Of a DNA stretch of 64,000 nucleotides, positions 1-15,000 are shown piece by piece; position 1 is the first letter of the stretch, and every line of letters begins with the position of its first letter. A program made the translations under genes and the position numbers. The notes under the pieces were generated by a model. That model was not told where the DNA came from. It ran no database searches and was given only the letters and a program-made list of their open reading frames with translations. The stretch is from Mytilus trossulus (taxonomy: Eukaryota > Mollusca > Bivalvia > Mytilida > Mytilidae), in NCBI RefSeq assembly GCF_036588685.1, contig NC_086380.1:49092544-49156543 (forward strand). The letters run 5' to 3'.

Positions 1-644
1 TAAAACATTTAGTGCTGTATTTTAATGTACATCATATGTTTTATATTGTCCTAGCTTGAGTTTATTAATTATTTTTTTTTATATATTATAATGGGTTAAA
101 AATATTTTTCTAAATTGGGTATTGACAATTTTAATTTTTGCTAAAATGGGTAAAAAATCACAAATGAATCAGGCGCTAAAATGGGTTCTATCTAGGCGCG
201 AAAACGTCTGATATTTTTTTGCTCAAATTTCCTATCAACATGATCAATGCGCTAAAATGTCCTCTGCCTATATATAACAATTTAGGTTATTTTCTACGAC
301 AAGAAAAACCTTAAAATATGCATTATCTGACTTGTATACCGTCAAAAAATATTATTTTTCATAAAGATTTGCAAAATTTAGTTTCCTATATTACCGACAA
401 CACTAAAGTGGGATATTCCTTTCTAATGCATTCAGGTTTTAATACGCCCTACGACTCATTAAGAATGTTAAATAAAACTCCCTAATTAATTCTAGATATA
501 AACTTTTTAAAGATATAATCCATACACAATAAAAAATATTACTGTAACTGCATGAAGTAAGACACAAATCTATTGTAACCATCCGTTAACAGTGTATTAA
601 AAATACAAGACACATTGTAAGTAATTTATTGTACCACTTAGTTT
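1..644. other. AT-rich intergenic sequence, no gene seen
   Basis: No ORF, splice-consistent exon or RNA gene was found on either strand. The sequence is AT-rich with several A/T homopolymer runs and looks like ordinary intergenic DNA. Confidence 0.5.
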
Positions 645-1075
645 ATGAAAAAGGGGAGGGGTATGGTTTTTATACCCCCGTCCGTCTGTCCCATGAATAT
701 TTTTCGTCGCATTTTTCTCAAGAACTACAATACAAAGGATTTCTGAAATTTAGTTTCAGGGTTTATCTAAGTCAGCTAATACTGTGTGATGCGTTTTCAG
801 GTTGATCACTTGACAACTTCCTGTTTACCGAACACTTGTATGATTTTACACATGATAGCCAAGTTGAAAATTTTCGTCACATTTTTCTCAGGAACTACAA
901 TACAAGGATTTCTGAAATTTGGTTTCAGGATTTATATAAGTCAGCTATACCGTGTGATGTGTTTTCAGATTTTTTACTCAACAACTTTACCAAACACTTG
1001 CATATTTTCACACTATTTATATTATCCACTTCAGCGGGGGTATCATCAGTGAGCAGTAGCTCGCAGTTTCACTTG
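645..1075 (+). repeat. Dispersed repeat family A, plus-orientation copy
   Basis: The stretch starts near a run reading GGGGAGGGGTATGG and a CCGTCCGTCTGTCCC motif. It then holds two related units of about 125-180 bp built around 'TTTCTCA(A/G)GAACTACAATAC' and 'GTGTGATG(C/T)GTTTTCAG', and ends in GCAGTAGCTCGCAGTTTCAC. A longer copy of the same family lies in inverted orientation at 29840-30671. The overlapping short ORFs are not conserved between copies and are not called as genes. Confidence 0.75.
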
Positions 1076-2020
1076 TTTTTTTCTTTTTGTAATGTCATTT
1101 CTATCGCTGAAAAGTGGTTATTTTTTTTAACAATTTTAATTGAATCGAATGAAAAATTCAGAAATATTGTCTTTTGAATAGCAATACATTTTATTAACAG
1201 ATAATCAGGACATACTGATATACCCTCCACACCCGACCCTTTTCTGAGTTACGTTAATGTTATTCAATAGAATATAAGATTATCTTATTAGTTTATCATT
1301 TGATAGACTAAAAGTATACATAAATTTAAAGCAGTTGAGAACTGACACAAAGACGAATAAAGATACATGAAGGTCACAGTATGATTTCCTATTCAGCGTT
1401 TATTGTCCTGAACATGCATGAAATATTTGCCACTGGACGTTAAGCAAGCAACCAACAATCAACCAACCTATTCAGTGTGACTCCATAAGACTTTCAAATT
1501 CTAACACACGAATATGCTAAATCTGGCTTTTTATTTATGTAAGTCTATATTAAAATTCATCTCGCATATATGATTATTCTTCTTTATTGTAGCGATAAAT
1601 TAACAAAACTTCACGTAGTTCACGTTATTTGTTTCTAAAATTAAAATGCAGACAATGAAGGTTTCTTTTACATCTCTCATCGATTCAACTTTAAAGTATA
1701 AATTTCCAAATCAGCAACAAAAAACTATCAGACGAATAAAATTTTGAAGTAAATTATAGATTGCATTTTTATCAAGGAAAATCATGACCTCAAATTCAAG
1801 TCATTATTTTATGCCTTTGAGCATATTTCATTGAAACATGGTATCGTCCTGGTTTATTCTGAAAAAGAATGAACTGTCGTTCTGAAAGAAAATAACTCCA
1901 TATAGTTATATAATTTGATATATTTGGTATACATATATTGGTATCAGAATAATTTAGATTTGCTTTTATTCAACTTCAATTTTTTTTTTGTGTCATATAT
2001 ATATATTGGCATGTTTGGTA
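1076..2020. other. Intergenic, no feature recognised
   Basis: AT-rich sequence upstream of the HEPN gene. The only open frame (1915-2232) is low-complexity and runs into the repeat beginning near 2030, so it is not called. No promoter motif could be assigned with confidence. Confidence 0.4.
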
Positions 2021-2029
2021 TGACCTTGT

Positions 2030-2560
2030 CTTCGTCTTTGTTGTTGTTTGTGTTGTCTAAAGACATTTATGTTTCTGGGACAATGACTTTAGATAAAGTG
2101 AAAAATCCCTTTGAATTTTACCAGAGGGTTAAATACCACAAAGGGAAGGTTAGGATTGTTTTTGGGGTTTATTGTACCAACAGTTTAGAAATAAGCGGCC
2201 ATAAAAGGGTAATAAACAAGCAAATTTTGTAGTTTCCGGACCATAACTTGTGTTTAAGTGTATGGAAGACTTTAAAATTGTACCATAAATATGGTTTCAT
2301 ATCACAATGGGAAAACTGAGTATGAGATTGGGGGTAATTGCCCAAAATGTTCAGGATATTATGGGCCTGAAAGAAAGGGGACAAAAACAAGTTTTTTTTC
2401 TAGTTTCGGGACAATAACTTATTTGTAAGTGTATGGATCTCTCTGGAATTGTACTACAAGGTTCCATATATACATGTAAAAACTAGGTAAGAGATTGGGG
2501 TAATTGCCCAAAACGTTTAGGAACTAAAGACCAAAAAATATGTTTTATATGAAAAAGGGA
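2030..2560 (+). repeat. Dispersed repeat family B ('GACAATAACTT')
   Basis: Two to three tandem, diverged units carry the landmarks 'GGACAATAACTT(A/G)TGTTTAAGTG', 'AATTGTACCA' and 'GGGGTAATTGCCCAAAA'. The same family recurs at about 5150-5530 and 11480-11760, both inside introns of the HEPN gene, so it is a dispersed element rather than a coding region. The short ORF at 2169-2390 lies inside it. Confidence 0.65.
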
Positions 2561-2803
2561 GTATGGTTTAACAGTTTCCACATGTTAAGGAAACCTAATT
2601 ATTTGGTTTTAGGATTGAAATGATTTAAGAGGACAATGACTAGTTAGGGATACTAATGCGATGAAATAATATGATGCAAAGTCAACGAGTCTATTACATA
2701 TAATGATATAAAACTTGTGGAGAATATATTAATATAAGTCTATGCTAAAGTTCTATCATTATGATCATTTTTAGATTCATTGACTACTCATTTACTTGAT
2801 ACC

Positions 2804-3020
2804 ATGGCAACAGAAATACCCAGTGAAGAATCAAATTATATAAAGATAAGTCTTCTTATACTAAAAATCTCACAACGTGCAGTTCGACTCAAGTTTGATA
2901 CAGAGTTCCATCCTGACCGCTTACAAGAAACTCTCAACAGAAGTAGTGGCAAACTGAGAGAACTTCAAAGGACGAACAGAATAAATCAGCTCCAGTGGAC
3001 ATTGTTATTTCCTTCAAAAG
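2804..3020 (+). CDS. Exon 1 of HEPN-STAND-ANK gene
   Basis: Codes for residues 1-72 plus one base (phase 1). It holds the first HEPN helices: ISLLILKISQRAVRLKF is followed by the family-typical 'FHP' and a NRINQLQW-LLFP block. The donor is AAAAG|GTTTGT. The frame is open upstream to about 2780 from a TTG, but the ATG at 2804 has the better context. A TTTTTAG at about 2769-2774 could be the acceptor of a 5'UTR intron, so the true transcript start may lie further left. Confidence 0.85.
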
Positions 3021-6000
3021 GTTTGTGAATATTTGTTGATACATTTTGTGTAGTAGGTTAATAATATATTTTTACGTCATTCTGCAACAAACCATTAATC
3101 TGAGTTTTTTTCTTAACTCTTTCAGATATTGGGACAATTTTTGGCATGTGAGTTTTGTTCCTTCAGCTGCAATTATTTTTGCAGAAATTACGCGCAATGG
3201 ACTTTGCTAAATTGTTGAAAATCACAGTTATACAGACTTGTTTTCTAAACGCTTTCAGATATTTGGCTGATTTTTAGTATGTGTTTAACTCGTGATGAGT
3301 TATAGATCTAGTCGAAGTTTCGTTCTGCTCAGCTTATTTTTACTGTATTTTCAGGCTTTGGACTTTGAAAATTTTGAAAATCACAGTTATATGGACCTTT
3401 TTTCTAAATACTTTCAGATATAATTGGGCTGAATTTTGGTATGTGAGCTAACCATGATGAGTTGCAGATCAAGTTTGTGTTTCTTTCTGCTCCCCTAATT
3501 TTTGCCAAATTAAGGGTTTACAACTTTGAAAATTGCTGAAATCCTTTTTATAGACATTTTTCTATATATGCTTCCAGATTTTAAGCTGACTTTGAGCTCA
3601 CCTGGCCTAAAAGGCCAAGTGAGCTTTTCTCATCACTTGGCGTCCAGCACCTGGCATTGTCGTCATCCTTCATTCTTCATCCGTCGTCGTTAACTTTTAC
3701 AAAAATCTTCTCCTCTGAAACTACTAGGCCAAATTAAACCAAACTTGATCACAATCATGATAGGGGTATCTAGTTTAAAAGATGTGTGGCGTGACCCAGC
3801 AAACCAGCCAAGATGGCCGCCATTGCTAAGGACATAGGGGTAAAATGCATTTTTTGGCTTATAACTCAAAACCAAAGCATTTAGAGCAAATCTGACAGGG
3901 GTTAAATTGTTAATCAGGTCAAGATCTATCTGCCCTGAAATTTTCAGATGAATCCAACAACCCATTGTTGAGTTGCTGCCCCTTAATTGGTAATTTTAAG
4001 GAAATTTTGCTGTTTTTGGTTAGTATTTTGAAGATTATTATATATAGAGATATTAAAACTGTAAACAGCAATAATGTTCAGCAAGGTAAGATTTACAAAT
4101 AAGTCAACATTACCAAAATGGTCAGTTGCCCCCTTTAGGAGTTATTGCCCTTTATTGTTAATTTTTAACCATTTTTTGTAAATCTTAGTAATCTTTTAAA
4201 AAAATCCTTTCTCTGAAATTACTAGGCCAAATTAAACCAAACTTGGCCACAATCATCATTGGGGTATATAGTTTAAAAAATGTGTGGCGTGACCCGGCCA
4301 ACTAACCAAAAATGGCTGCCACAGCTAAAAATAGAGCACAGGGGTAAAATGTAGTTTTTGGCTTATAACTCAAAAACTAAAGCATTGAGAGCAAATCCGA
4401 TGGGTTAAATTGTTTACTAAGTGAAGATCTATCTGCCTTGAAATTTTCAGATGGATCGGTCAACATGTTGTTAGGTTGCTGCCCCTGAATTGGTTATTTC
4501 AAGGAAATTTTGTTGTTTTTTGTTATTATCTTGAATATAATATTATAGAAAGAGATGAACTGTAAACAGCAATAATGGACAGCAAAGTAAGACCTAAAAA
4601 TAAGTCAACATGAACAAAATGGTCAATTGACCCCCTAAGGAGTTTTTGTCCTTTATAGTTAATTTATAACAATTTTCATAAAATTTGTAAATTTTTACTA
4701 ACATTTTCCACTTTAACTACTGGGCCATTATAGATAGAAATAATTGTAAGTAGCAAGAATGTTCAGTAAAGTAAGATGTGTTAAATATTCACTTACACCA
4801 AGGTGAGCGACACAGGCTCTTTACCTCTAGTTTTTTTTATCATGATAATTTCCAGATCAAGTTAGAATTTTGTTCTGGTCTGATGATTTTGTGCAGAGTT
4901 ATGGTCCTTTGACCTAACAAATTCCTCAAAATAGTAAAAAAAAACTGATTATTTTTCGGGAATATTCTATGCATTTGCTAAGTCAAAGTCTTATTTTTTT
5001 ATCACCTAATTGAATTGAGTTTGGAAATTCTTTAGAAACAGAGGAGAATGGAGAATGCTAGATTGGATATTATTTTGAAAACCATCATACACATTGAAAT
5101 AAGAACCCTGTAGTCGTCGTTGTTGTAGGAAGAGGCGTCTTCATTGTCAGCATGGTCAGCGTCGTTCAAAGACAGATGGTTTCCGGATGATAACTTAAGT
5201 TTTAGTTAAAAGAAACCAATAAAATTTTGATACAATGTTTAAAATCACTAAACATGCTAAAGGAAGTTTGGGAATGATTTTGGGAGTTACTGTACCAAAG
5301 GTTTAGGAATGAAGGGCAAAAAAAGGGTCCAAATAAGCATTTTTGCAGTTTTCATTCAATAACTTGTGTTTAAGTGAATAAATCTCTTTTAATTAAATTA
5401 CACCACAAGTTTCCATTCTACAAAGGGATGGTTATGGGGGGTTATGGCTCAAGTCGTGCAGTAATAGAGGGCAAAAACGGGAAAAACAAGGGTTTGTCTG
5501 GTTATAGGACAATTAAGACATGTACCTGAATGTACTATTAACAATTAACATGATCAATTATTAATATTAATTTTTACCATGACTGTGTCATTTTATATTT
5601 TAATATTTTATGATGTATTTAAATGAGTAGTTATTGTTGCCAACTCCATCAGAAATTTGAATTAAGATTATTTTTGGAATAAGGGAAAGGGAGATGGGTT
5701 AATAAGAATTTGTGGGGGGATGCAGTAAAAATTTCTCATTTCAGATTTCAGAAACTTAGAAGAATTTTTCATGTTTTTCTTCAAATATTTATCTTTTGAG
5801 GGGATTAATAATACCAGCCTAGTAGTGTATTATTGCTCAAAAGCAAAAAAATAAATTCATAAGTTCATTAGACCACATTCATTTTGTGTCAGAAACCTTT
5901 GCTGTGTCAACTATTTAATCATAATCCAAATTCAGACCTGTATCAAGCTTGAATGTTGATTCATACTTGCCCCAACTGTTCAGGGCTGACATCTGCGGTC

Positions 6001-9000
6001 GTATAAAGCTGCACCCTGGGGAGCATGTAGTTTACCATTTCTTTACTTCTTTGCGTATTACACATATGTTTTATTTTGAAGTGTAACTATGACAGACAAA
6101 GAGTAGCTTAAAGTTGAAAAAATGATCAATATTAAAGTTTGCAACTTGCATAATTGAAATTGTGAGTTGACTCAGGACTTATGAAGTTATAGCCCTTTCA
6201 TGACAATTTTTTCCAATTCTATATTATAAGCTAACTTGCAAATATTGGCACACTGGACCAAGTAAGCTATGCCTTTCACTTTGCCTCCCTCTTCAATCTT
6301 TGTTGTTTCTTGTCAATGCTAGCTGTCATCCTTCACAAAAAAATCACCTTTAAAACCTTTTTCATGTTTTTGCCAAATTTAAGCATATATTCATGATATT
6401 TCACCCCAATCAACATTAGGTTATATCTGGTAACAAAAAATGTCCAATGATAAGACTGCCAATCAAGATAGCCAACTTGACTAAATAATTAATATAGGAG
6501 TAAAATGCAGGTTTCGATCTTCATATATATTGAAAACATTTATAAATACTAATAGAGAAAATCTGTCTTGGGCTCAAATGTTCAAAAGGTTGAGCTACAA
6601 AAAATGTAGCTACCAATAAATTAAATAGTCCATATAGATCAAAACTGGCAAATGATTATTTTTCGGAATTATTACCCTAAAATGACAAATTTAACCTTTC
6701 TAAATTATTTTGCCTGTAATCAATAAATTTAAATTGCAAACATGATAAGCAAAACAAGTTCTACAAAAAAGTCAAACACAATTGAAATCATTTAACGACT
6801 CCAAATTATTAAACCTGTTAAAGTTATTGTCCTTTGATGACTTAATTATTTAACTATTTTGTTTTGTTTCGCCTCATATCTTAAAAATTATGTCATGTAT
6901 GTCAAATAGATGAAACTTGAATAATTAAAAATGATCAGCAAGACAAGATCTGCAAATAAGACAAATGGAGGAAATCATCTGACAACTCTTTTTAATGATG
7001 ATTTTAACCATTGTTTTGCCTTGTATGATAAAAATCATTATCAGATCATGTTTATAGATATATATATACAACACACTTTAAACCAAAAAAATTATCAGCA
7101 AGATCTGATAACCAGTCAAAATTTGTTGATATGAGCAAAACCCATACAGCATATATAGTAGCCAAAAAAATACATACACTCACTGAATGGGGCAGTGTTA
7201 AACATGTTTGCTGGCACAAAACCCTACCCCTAACCTAAGACAGTGGCATATCAGTTTAACATGTCATATCCATTAGAAAGTGTGATTTGTTAATACAAAG
7301 ATAGTCCAACTTTGTAGAAACAGACTAATATTTTAAGACTATAAAAATAAGCAGTGGATAGAAAGTTATGGCACCGACCGTGCAAGGGCTGTATAGCCAG
7401 TCAAGGTTGTTAAAAATTTCCATATATTATGTTATGGCACAACATAATACTGTAATGATCATTTAGATACAAAATTAGGAAGCATTTAGCATGTTTATAA
7501 GGTTCATGACTTGATCAGAAAAATATTATTCCTATACATTAAAACAATTATAACATGTTAAAGGTTAGATAAGAGTTTTGTCTCTACTGCAATGAATGTC
7601 TATGGGATACATAGGTATTACTATCCAGTGGCTGAGAGCCGTACACTATTTATATAAAGCTTTATATTTCAAAAGTAAGAAGACCAGTGGAAAACTTCAT
7701 ACCTTGTATGCAGATACCTTCGTTATGTTACAAAGTTTCCCTCTTTTATATGCCCCTTGTCCAGAACCTCATTTTTACAGTTCTGTTCAGTTCAGTTACA
7801 GTTTTTTTGTCATGTGAATTTCTCACTTATTGTGAGTAATATGATAACTATATTTGGTATATGAGTTTCCTTGCAACATCTACATGTCTGTCAGACAAGA
7901 TTAACCTGACTTCGACCTTAATTCATGAATCAGTGATGCAGGTTAAAGTTAGGTGATTGAAGGATACTACAAGCAGCAAGTCAACTATATGTGGTGTATG
8001 GAATGTTTGTCAGAGATACATGTCACTCAAGGCAGGTTTCATCTGACCTTGACCTCATTTTCATGGTTTATTGCACATGTTGCAATTGGTTAACATTAAG
8101 TGTTTGTGTTTTGGTAGGTTTTCTAATTTTTCTTGTTTTTTTTTCTAATTGTTTTGGTCATAAGTCAACAATATTTGGTGTATTGAATAATTATAGGGTG
8201 TACATGTCTATATAAAAGTTTTTATCTGACCTTGACCTTATTACTTGTCATTGATCTTAAAGAAATTCATGTTATTAGTTTATGTGATACTTTTAGTTGA
8301 ACCTTTATCTTTAAGACTTTCAGCATAAAATCAATCGTCAGTAAAACAGGTAAGACATTTCAGCATGTGCACACTCGTTTATGGAATTTTTACAAAAAAA
8401 CCCATATTAATGACCTTTTTCTATATTTACAGGTACGCCATCATCTGAAAATTATGACATTTCACTTATGATAAGTTTGATCAGAAATCTGGCGGACATA
8501 CAGATCAGCAGTAAACTTCCCTTACCTTCACAAGTCAGTGTTGGTGATGATCTATCCAGGATACAGTATTACAGAAATAGAATTGCTCACATGGACAGTT
8601 TTATAATTGAGGATGATGATTTCAGTATTTACTGGGAAGATATAGCACAGGTATGTATTCAAAGAGTAGTAAACTGGAATTTGAAAAGTGTTTTTATATC
8701 AAGATATGTGTACTATTATCATCATAATTATAATTATACCCCACAAATCAAAGTTGGAGAGGGTATAATGTTTTGAATTGTCTGTCTGTCTGTCTGTCCT
8801 GATCTTTTCATCGCAACTCCTCTGAAACCACACAACATAATTGCATGAAACTTTGTAGATAATAAGGACATACTACATTGCATGTAGAATTGCATAAAAA
8901 CAGGAAATTACGATTCAATTTTTTTGAGTTTTGCCCGATTAACTTAATTTTAAACCAAAATATATTACTGCAACATTTTGTCATCGCAACTTTTCTGAAA

Positions 9001-12000
9001 CCATTCCACAGAGTTCAATGAAACTTTGTATCTAATAAGGACATACTATGTTGATGTGCATATAGACAGAAAATTTGATTTTTTTTTCTATGAGTAATGC
9101 CTCTTTTACTTAGAAATTTCTTGTCATTGCAACTCCTCTGAAACACAACAGAATTTCAAGAAACTTTGTAGATAATAAGAACATACCATATGGATATGCA
9201 TATAGACTGAAAATTAAGATTCAATATTTCTTTTCTAGGAGTTATGCCCCTTTAACTAAGAATTTTGGCCAAATATATTGCAGTAACAGTTTTTTTATTG
9301 CAACTACATAAATACTCTGAAACCACTCAACAGAATTATAATTTAACTTTGTAGATAATAAGGACTTACTTTTTACATGTGCATATTTACAGTTAATTAT
9401 CTTTCAAAAAATTTTCTAGGAGTTATGCCCATTTTCACTAACAATTTTGTCAAAAATATACTTTTGCAACAGTCATGACATTTGTATAATCGCAACTTCT
9501 CTGAAACTACACATCACAATTTTATAAAACTTTGTAGATTATAAGGACAATAAAGGATATACTATATAAATGTGCATATCAACTGGAATTTATGAATTAA
9601 TTTTTATGCCCAATTTATTATGCCCCATTTCGTTATGGCCATTACGTTTTTTGGTCTCTGTGTCTGTGTGTTCGTTCGTCTCTTCATCCGTCCATATGTC
9701 CATCCATTTGTCTGTCTGTCTGTCTGTTCTGCTTCAGGTTAAAGTTTTTGGTTTTGAGGTGGTTTTTAATAAATTTGAAGTCCAATCAACTTGAAACTTA
9801 GTACACATGTTCCCTATGAAATAATCTTTTTAATTTTAATGCCAAATTAGAGATACCCCCCTCCCCCATTTTCACAGTCCAATGAACATGGAAAACATGT
9901 GGATGGGACATCTGTGTACTTTTCTTAGGAGTTATGCCCTTTGAACCTTATGAAACTTTGTAGTTTATGTGGAATTAATTTGTTAATGTACATATCCACA
10001 AACAAATTTTTATCAGTTGACTTTTGTAGAGTTATGAGTCTTTGAACTTTTGGTGAGATTTTGTATGTTCAGTGACAATGTTGGTGTTTGGGATAGTGAG
10101 CATAATAACTAAGGTTCTTTAATTTAAGTGAGATTTTTACTCAATTTTCAACAGGATTTCAGAACTATAGGTATCATATCTTATTCAAGATTTCAAATTG
10201 AGCCAAGATTGTAACCTTAATAATTGAATTCTAAGATATCTGTGATTGTGCTCCATCTAAATAAAAATAATCATTATATTTTTAGGCTTTGCATCGACTA
10301 AGTGATGGATCGTTTAATGAGGAAATTATTGAATTGCATGAAAGGCAAATTTTTGAATCACAAAAGTCAAATAGCCTACGTCATATACAAATGCAAAACA
10401 GACTTGTAGTTGTTGAAGAAAGAATGATGTCGCTTGAACTACAACAAAATGACCCTATACCTAAAAATATCAAAGGCAAGTACCTAAGTATTGCTAAAAT
10501 ATTTTCATCTGATATATATATTAAAAGATTATAAGTTAACATGAAAGGGGGAGTGGGTTCAGAATAATTGATTGAGTAATGAAAAACAACACCAAAAAAA
10601 CCTGAAGTTGGAGCAACACATTCTTTTAACACAACGGAAAGAACTAAAGAAGGTCAGATACTTTACTCTGTATAAACCAGATTTTTGTTAATATTCCATA
10701 GCTATAGTTATTTAGAAAAGAAAAACAGTTTTTGTCTTAATTAAAGCTAATTCCATCTGAAGTTCATATTTATGGTCAAGATTATTTACTTTGGAGTTGA
10801 AGTCACATCAACTTCAAACCTTGTACAACCTATGATTTAAGGTGGTACCCAACACTTTGACTAAATTTAATTTGGCTCGTTTAATTTTCATAAAATTTTG
10901 TCAAAGTATTAACTTGGACTCTTTAACAAAAATATAAAAATTTCAAAAACTTTCAACCAATCGTTTCATCAGAAAAATTACACTGGTTATATAGCAGTTT
11001 GACAAACATCAATTTAATCATTGAGAAGCTTGATATTCCCTTTACAACACAACGTTATTAAAACATTTAGCTGATTTTATAGAGTTATCTCCCTGTAGTG
11101 TTAGGTACCACCTAAATATCAGGCAACCTTTAAAAAATATGTTTGTGTCAAATTCATGTTTTTAAGTATATTTTATGGTTTACTGTTAACATGGTTAACA
11201 AACATGGATTAAGCGGGCCCTGACGTCCTTCAATCATGTTGTTGCTAGATTAAAAGTTAGATCAATTTTATATTTCTTACAAAAAAGTAAAAACTTGCAG
11301 TTTGACATTACATATATGTTCACGAGGGTAAGTGCAATATGTAGAGTAGAATCTATTTGCCCATCTGGAGGTCCTGGGATCAGCCCTGGTTTTGGTGGAA
11401 TTTGTGTTATATATATTTTGTAGATTGTTGATTGTCTTTTCATTTATTATACAACCGCAAAATATTTGTGTGGTCATATATTGTTATCACATTGTCGTTG
11501 TCTGAAGACAGATAATGTTTCCTGATTTTTTTTAGGAATTATGGGCCAAAAAAAAAGTATTAATTTTTGCAGTTTAATTTTTGCAGTTGCCAGACAATAA
11601 CTTGTGTTTAAGTGTATGAATCTCTCTGAAATTATACCACAAGTTTCCATACTACAAAAAGTTGATTAGGATTAACTTTTGGGGGTAATGGCTGAAACCG
11701 CTTAGTCATTAGGGGCACAAAAGAAGGAACAAGGACAATTAAGACAATTTAAAAGCAGTGTAATGAGATAATTCAAATCTATTTAAAGAATAATTAACTC
11801 CCTTTCACTGCTTGTAGATCATGTATTAAGAAATGATGATTGTCTTGAGATGATTATCTGAAAATTTATTTTAACATGTAGGAGTTACTATAGTAATATT
11901 AATTTAAGCCATGACTCAGACTGTATGTCATTTTATATTTTAAGACTTTTATGATGTATTTAAAAGGGTAGTTATGGTTATTAAGAAATTTGAATTGAGA

Positions 12001-15000
12001 TTAGTTTTGAAATAAAGAAAAGGGGATTGGGAAGGGGGTAAATAAGAATTTGTGTATGGGGGGGGGGGGGGGGGTTTCTTTGCTCATTAGCCGGGTTGTT
12101 GTCTCTTTGACACATTCCCCATTTCCATTATCAATTTTATATTTTGAAATGTGGAATTTGGGTAAAGAATGGTAAACACATAGTTATTTGCCTTGTTATT
12201 TACAAAGTTAAAGTTAAAGTTAATAAAGATAATTTACATAAGCATTGCTTTTTACAGATTTGTATGAGAAGGAAATTAAAGATTGGGTAGAAGACAAGGA
12301 AAAGTTCTTTGAAACTGCAGCCTCCAAGAAGATATTAAGTTTTGTAACTGGAAATTCTGTTACCGTCATAACTGGTAGTTCTGGAATGGGTAAAACAGCT
12401 ACTTCACATCAAATTGCATTACATTTACAACAACAGGAAGGGTACCAGATTTTGCCAATTTCTGACCCGAAGGACATTGAAAAATATTATACAAAGGGAC
12501 TTGCACAAATATTTGTTTTTGATGATTTATGTGGAGTTTTCAATGTTGATCAGCATTTGATTAACTCTTGGGACAGAGTTTCTAGTCAGATAGCGAGATT
12601 TTGTAAGGAAAATAAACATTTTCGAATCCTTGCTACTTGTAGATTACAGATAACAAAAAATCCACAGTTTGAAAAATTATCTGACAAGTTAAATATGAAA
12701 GAATGCAATTTGCTTTCAAAAGATTTGGCTTACAAAAATAGTGAAAAACTGAAAATTGCCTCTTGTCATATGGATCAAGAACACGTGCATAATCTTAGCA
12801 GGGAGACCATCAGTGGCCTGGACATGTTTCCATTTCTTTGTGATATGTTTGGTAAATCTGATAACAAAGATATGAAAATGTTTGAATGGCCTATTCAATA
12901 TTTTGAAGAACAGTTTGATCAGATGCAGTATCAAAATGAGGAGTGTTTCCTGGGACTGGCGTTGCTAGTTATTTACAATGACAAAATAAAAATAAATGTC
13001 TTCAAAGATGAGAGTATAGACACAGTATTCAAGAAGATATTTAAAGAAGTCTTTGAAAGTTTAGAATTATCAAACCGTCCTTCTAAATTGCAAGTCCTTA
13101 GGAAATTAGACACCTTAATTGATACTTATATTACAAGTTATATTGAAAACAATCAATCAATAATAACTAGCAAACATGACATAGTTTTTGATTTACTTTC
13201 TTTATATTTTGGAAAGAAAATGACGAAAACTTTAGTGAAATATGCTACACCAGATTTTATTTCAGACAGAATCCAGTTTGAATCTCTAGAAGAAGAACAT
13301 GATGAATATACAATTATGATACCTCCATACTTGGAACATTCATACTTTAATCGCATGGAAGAGGAGATAATGAAAAATAATTTTTATGATGTATTTGGAA
13401 ACATGCAATCCCATATTAAGTTATATCAAGAGAAATTTATTGATTTCTTCTCCAAAAAAAAAGATATTATGGAAAAATTACTACACAACAGATGGCCTCT
13501 ATATCTTTCATCGATGTATGGATGTAGTATTTTTGTACAGTTTTTGTTGGAGCAACAAAACAATATCCCATCAGAATTACTCCAAGATATCTCTGATAGA
13601 ACCAGATTTGAAATAGCAGCTCATGACAGTGACACTGAAGATATTGATACTGACTCAGATATGTATAAAATTACACACAAAAATGCACCCTTAGTAGAAG
13701 CATGTACAGAGGGCCATTTACAGATAGTTCAAACTCTTGTTCAATATGGATATGATATTGATTGTGTCAAACCTGGACTCCTTTCGCCCTTGTATTCTGC
13801 ATGTTATTATGGTCATACAGACATTGTGCAGTATCTCCTGGGATGTAACTGTGCGGTGGATTTGGAAAATTGTGATGGTCAAACAGCCCTTCACGTTGCT
13901 TGTATAAAGAATAACCCAGAAATTGTATCAATACTATTAGGAAAAGGCCTTTACATCAACAAACCAGGATTTTGCAAAGAGACTCCTTTTTTTATTGCTT
14001 GCAAATGGGGTAATCTAGATGTTGTGAACATTCTTCTGGAATACAATTGTGATATTACTATATGTAACAATATGAATGAAAGTCCTCTGCATGCAGCTTG
14101 TAAAAATGGTCATAAAGATATAGTGGAAGTATTGATAAGAAATAAATGTGATGTTGATATGGTAAACCTTTTTGGCAGAACAGCACTGCATGAGGCTTGC
14201 TCTTCAAACTATACCCAATTTCTAGATGAGGAAGATGAAACTTGGTCTATTGAAGGTGAAGAAGTTGACATTCAGTATTATGAACCTAAAGTTGAATATG
14301 GTAACACTGTAATTGTGGATAAAATTTCAGACAGCATTGAAACGATTCGGAAAGGAATTGTGCAAATTCTGTTGCATACTAATATAAACCCATGTATTGC
14401 CGATTACTTTGGCTACACTGCACTTCATGAGGCAGCTAAAAGTGGTTATTCAACAATAGTGGATATTTTGTTGCAGAAGTTGCTTGAAATGAATAAAATG
14501 GCATTAGTAAATGAATATAAACCAGTTGATCTGTACAAATCATTTATCCCGCCACTTTTTTCCTCAAGTAGTAAATGTGTTGTTAATGTATTTGTACAAC
14601 ATACCTGCAACATGAATATTCTAGATTCACATGGTCGAAATGCTTTACATTATGCTAGTGAAAAGGGTCATTTAGAAATAGTAGAATTCTTGTATGACAT
14701 TGGTTGTAAAATGGATGTTTTGAATGCTTCAGGAAAGAGTGTTCTTCATGCAGCATGTAGGGGAGGAAATGAGGATATTGTGGATTTTTTCCTAAAGAGA
14801 GGATGTGACCCTAATCACACTGACAAGTATGGAAATACTCCTTTATTTGTCGCATGTGCGAGATCTAATATAGAGGTTGTAAAAGTATTGATTAAATATC
14901 ACTGTGATGTTAATAAAACCAATATTGGAGGCTGCAATGCTTTACAAAAAGCATGTTTGAATGGCCGTGTTAACATTGTTGATCTTTTGCTCAAAAATAA

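Noticed and set aside
786..1177. Overlapping frames of 88 and 113 codons
   Set aside because: Part of dispersed repeat family A. The inverted copy at 29.8-30.6 kb gives similar frames in several registers with no conserved start or stop.
10289..10534. 81-codon frame taken as a stand-alone gene
   Set aside because: It is exon 3 of the HEPN gene read through its GC donor into the intron. It could only matter as a retained-intron isoform.
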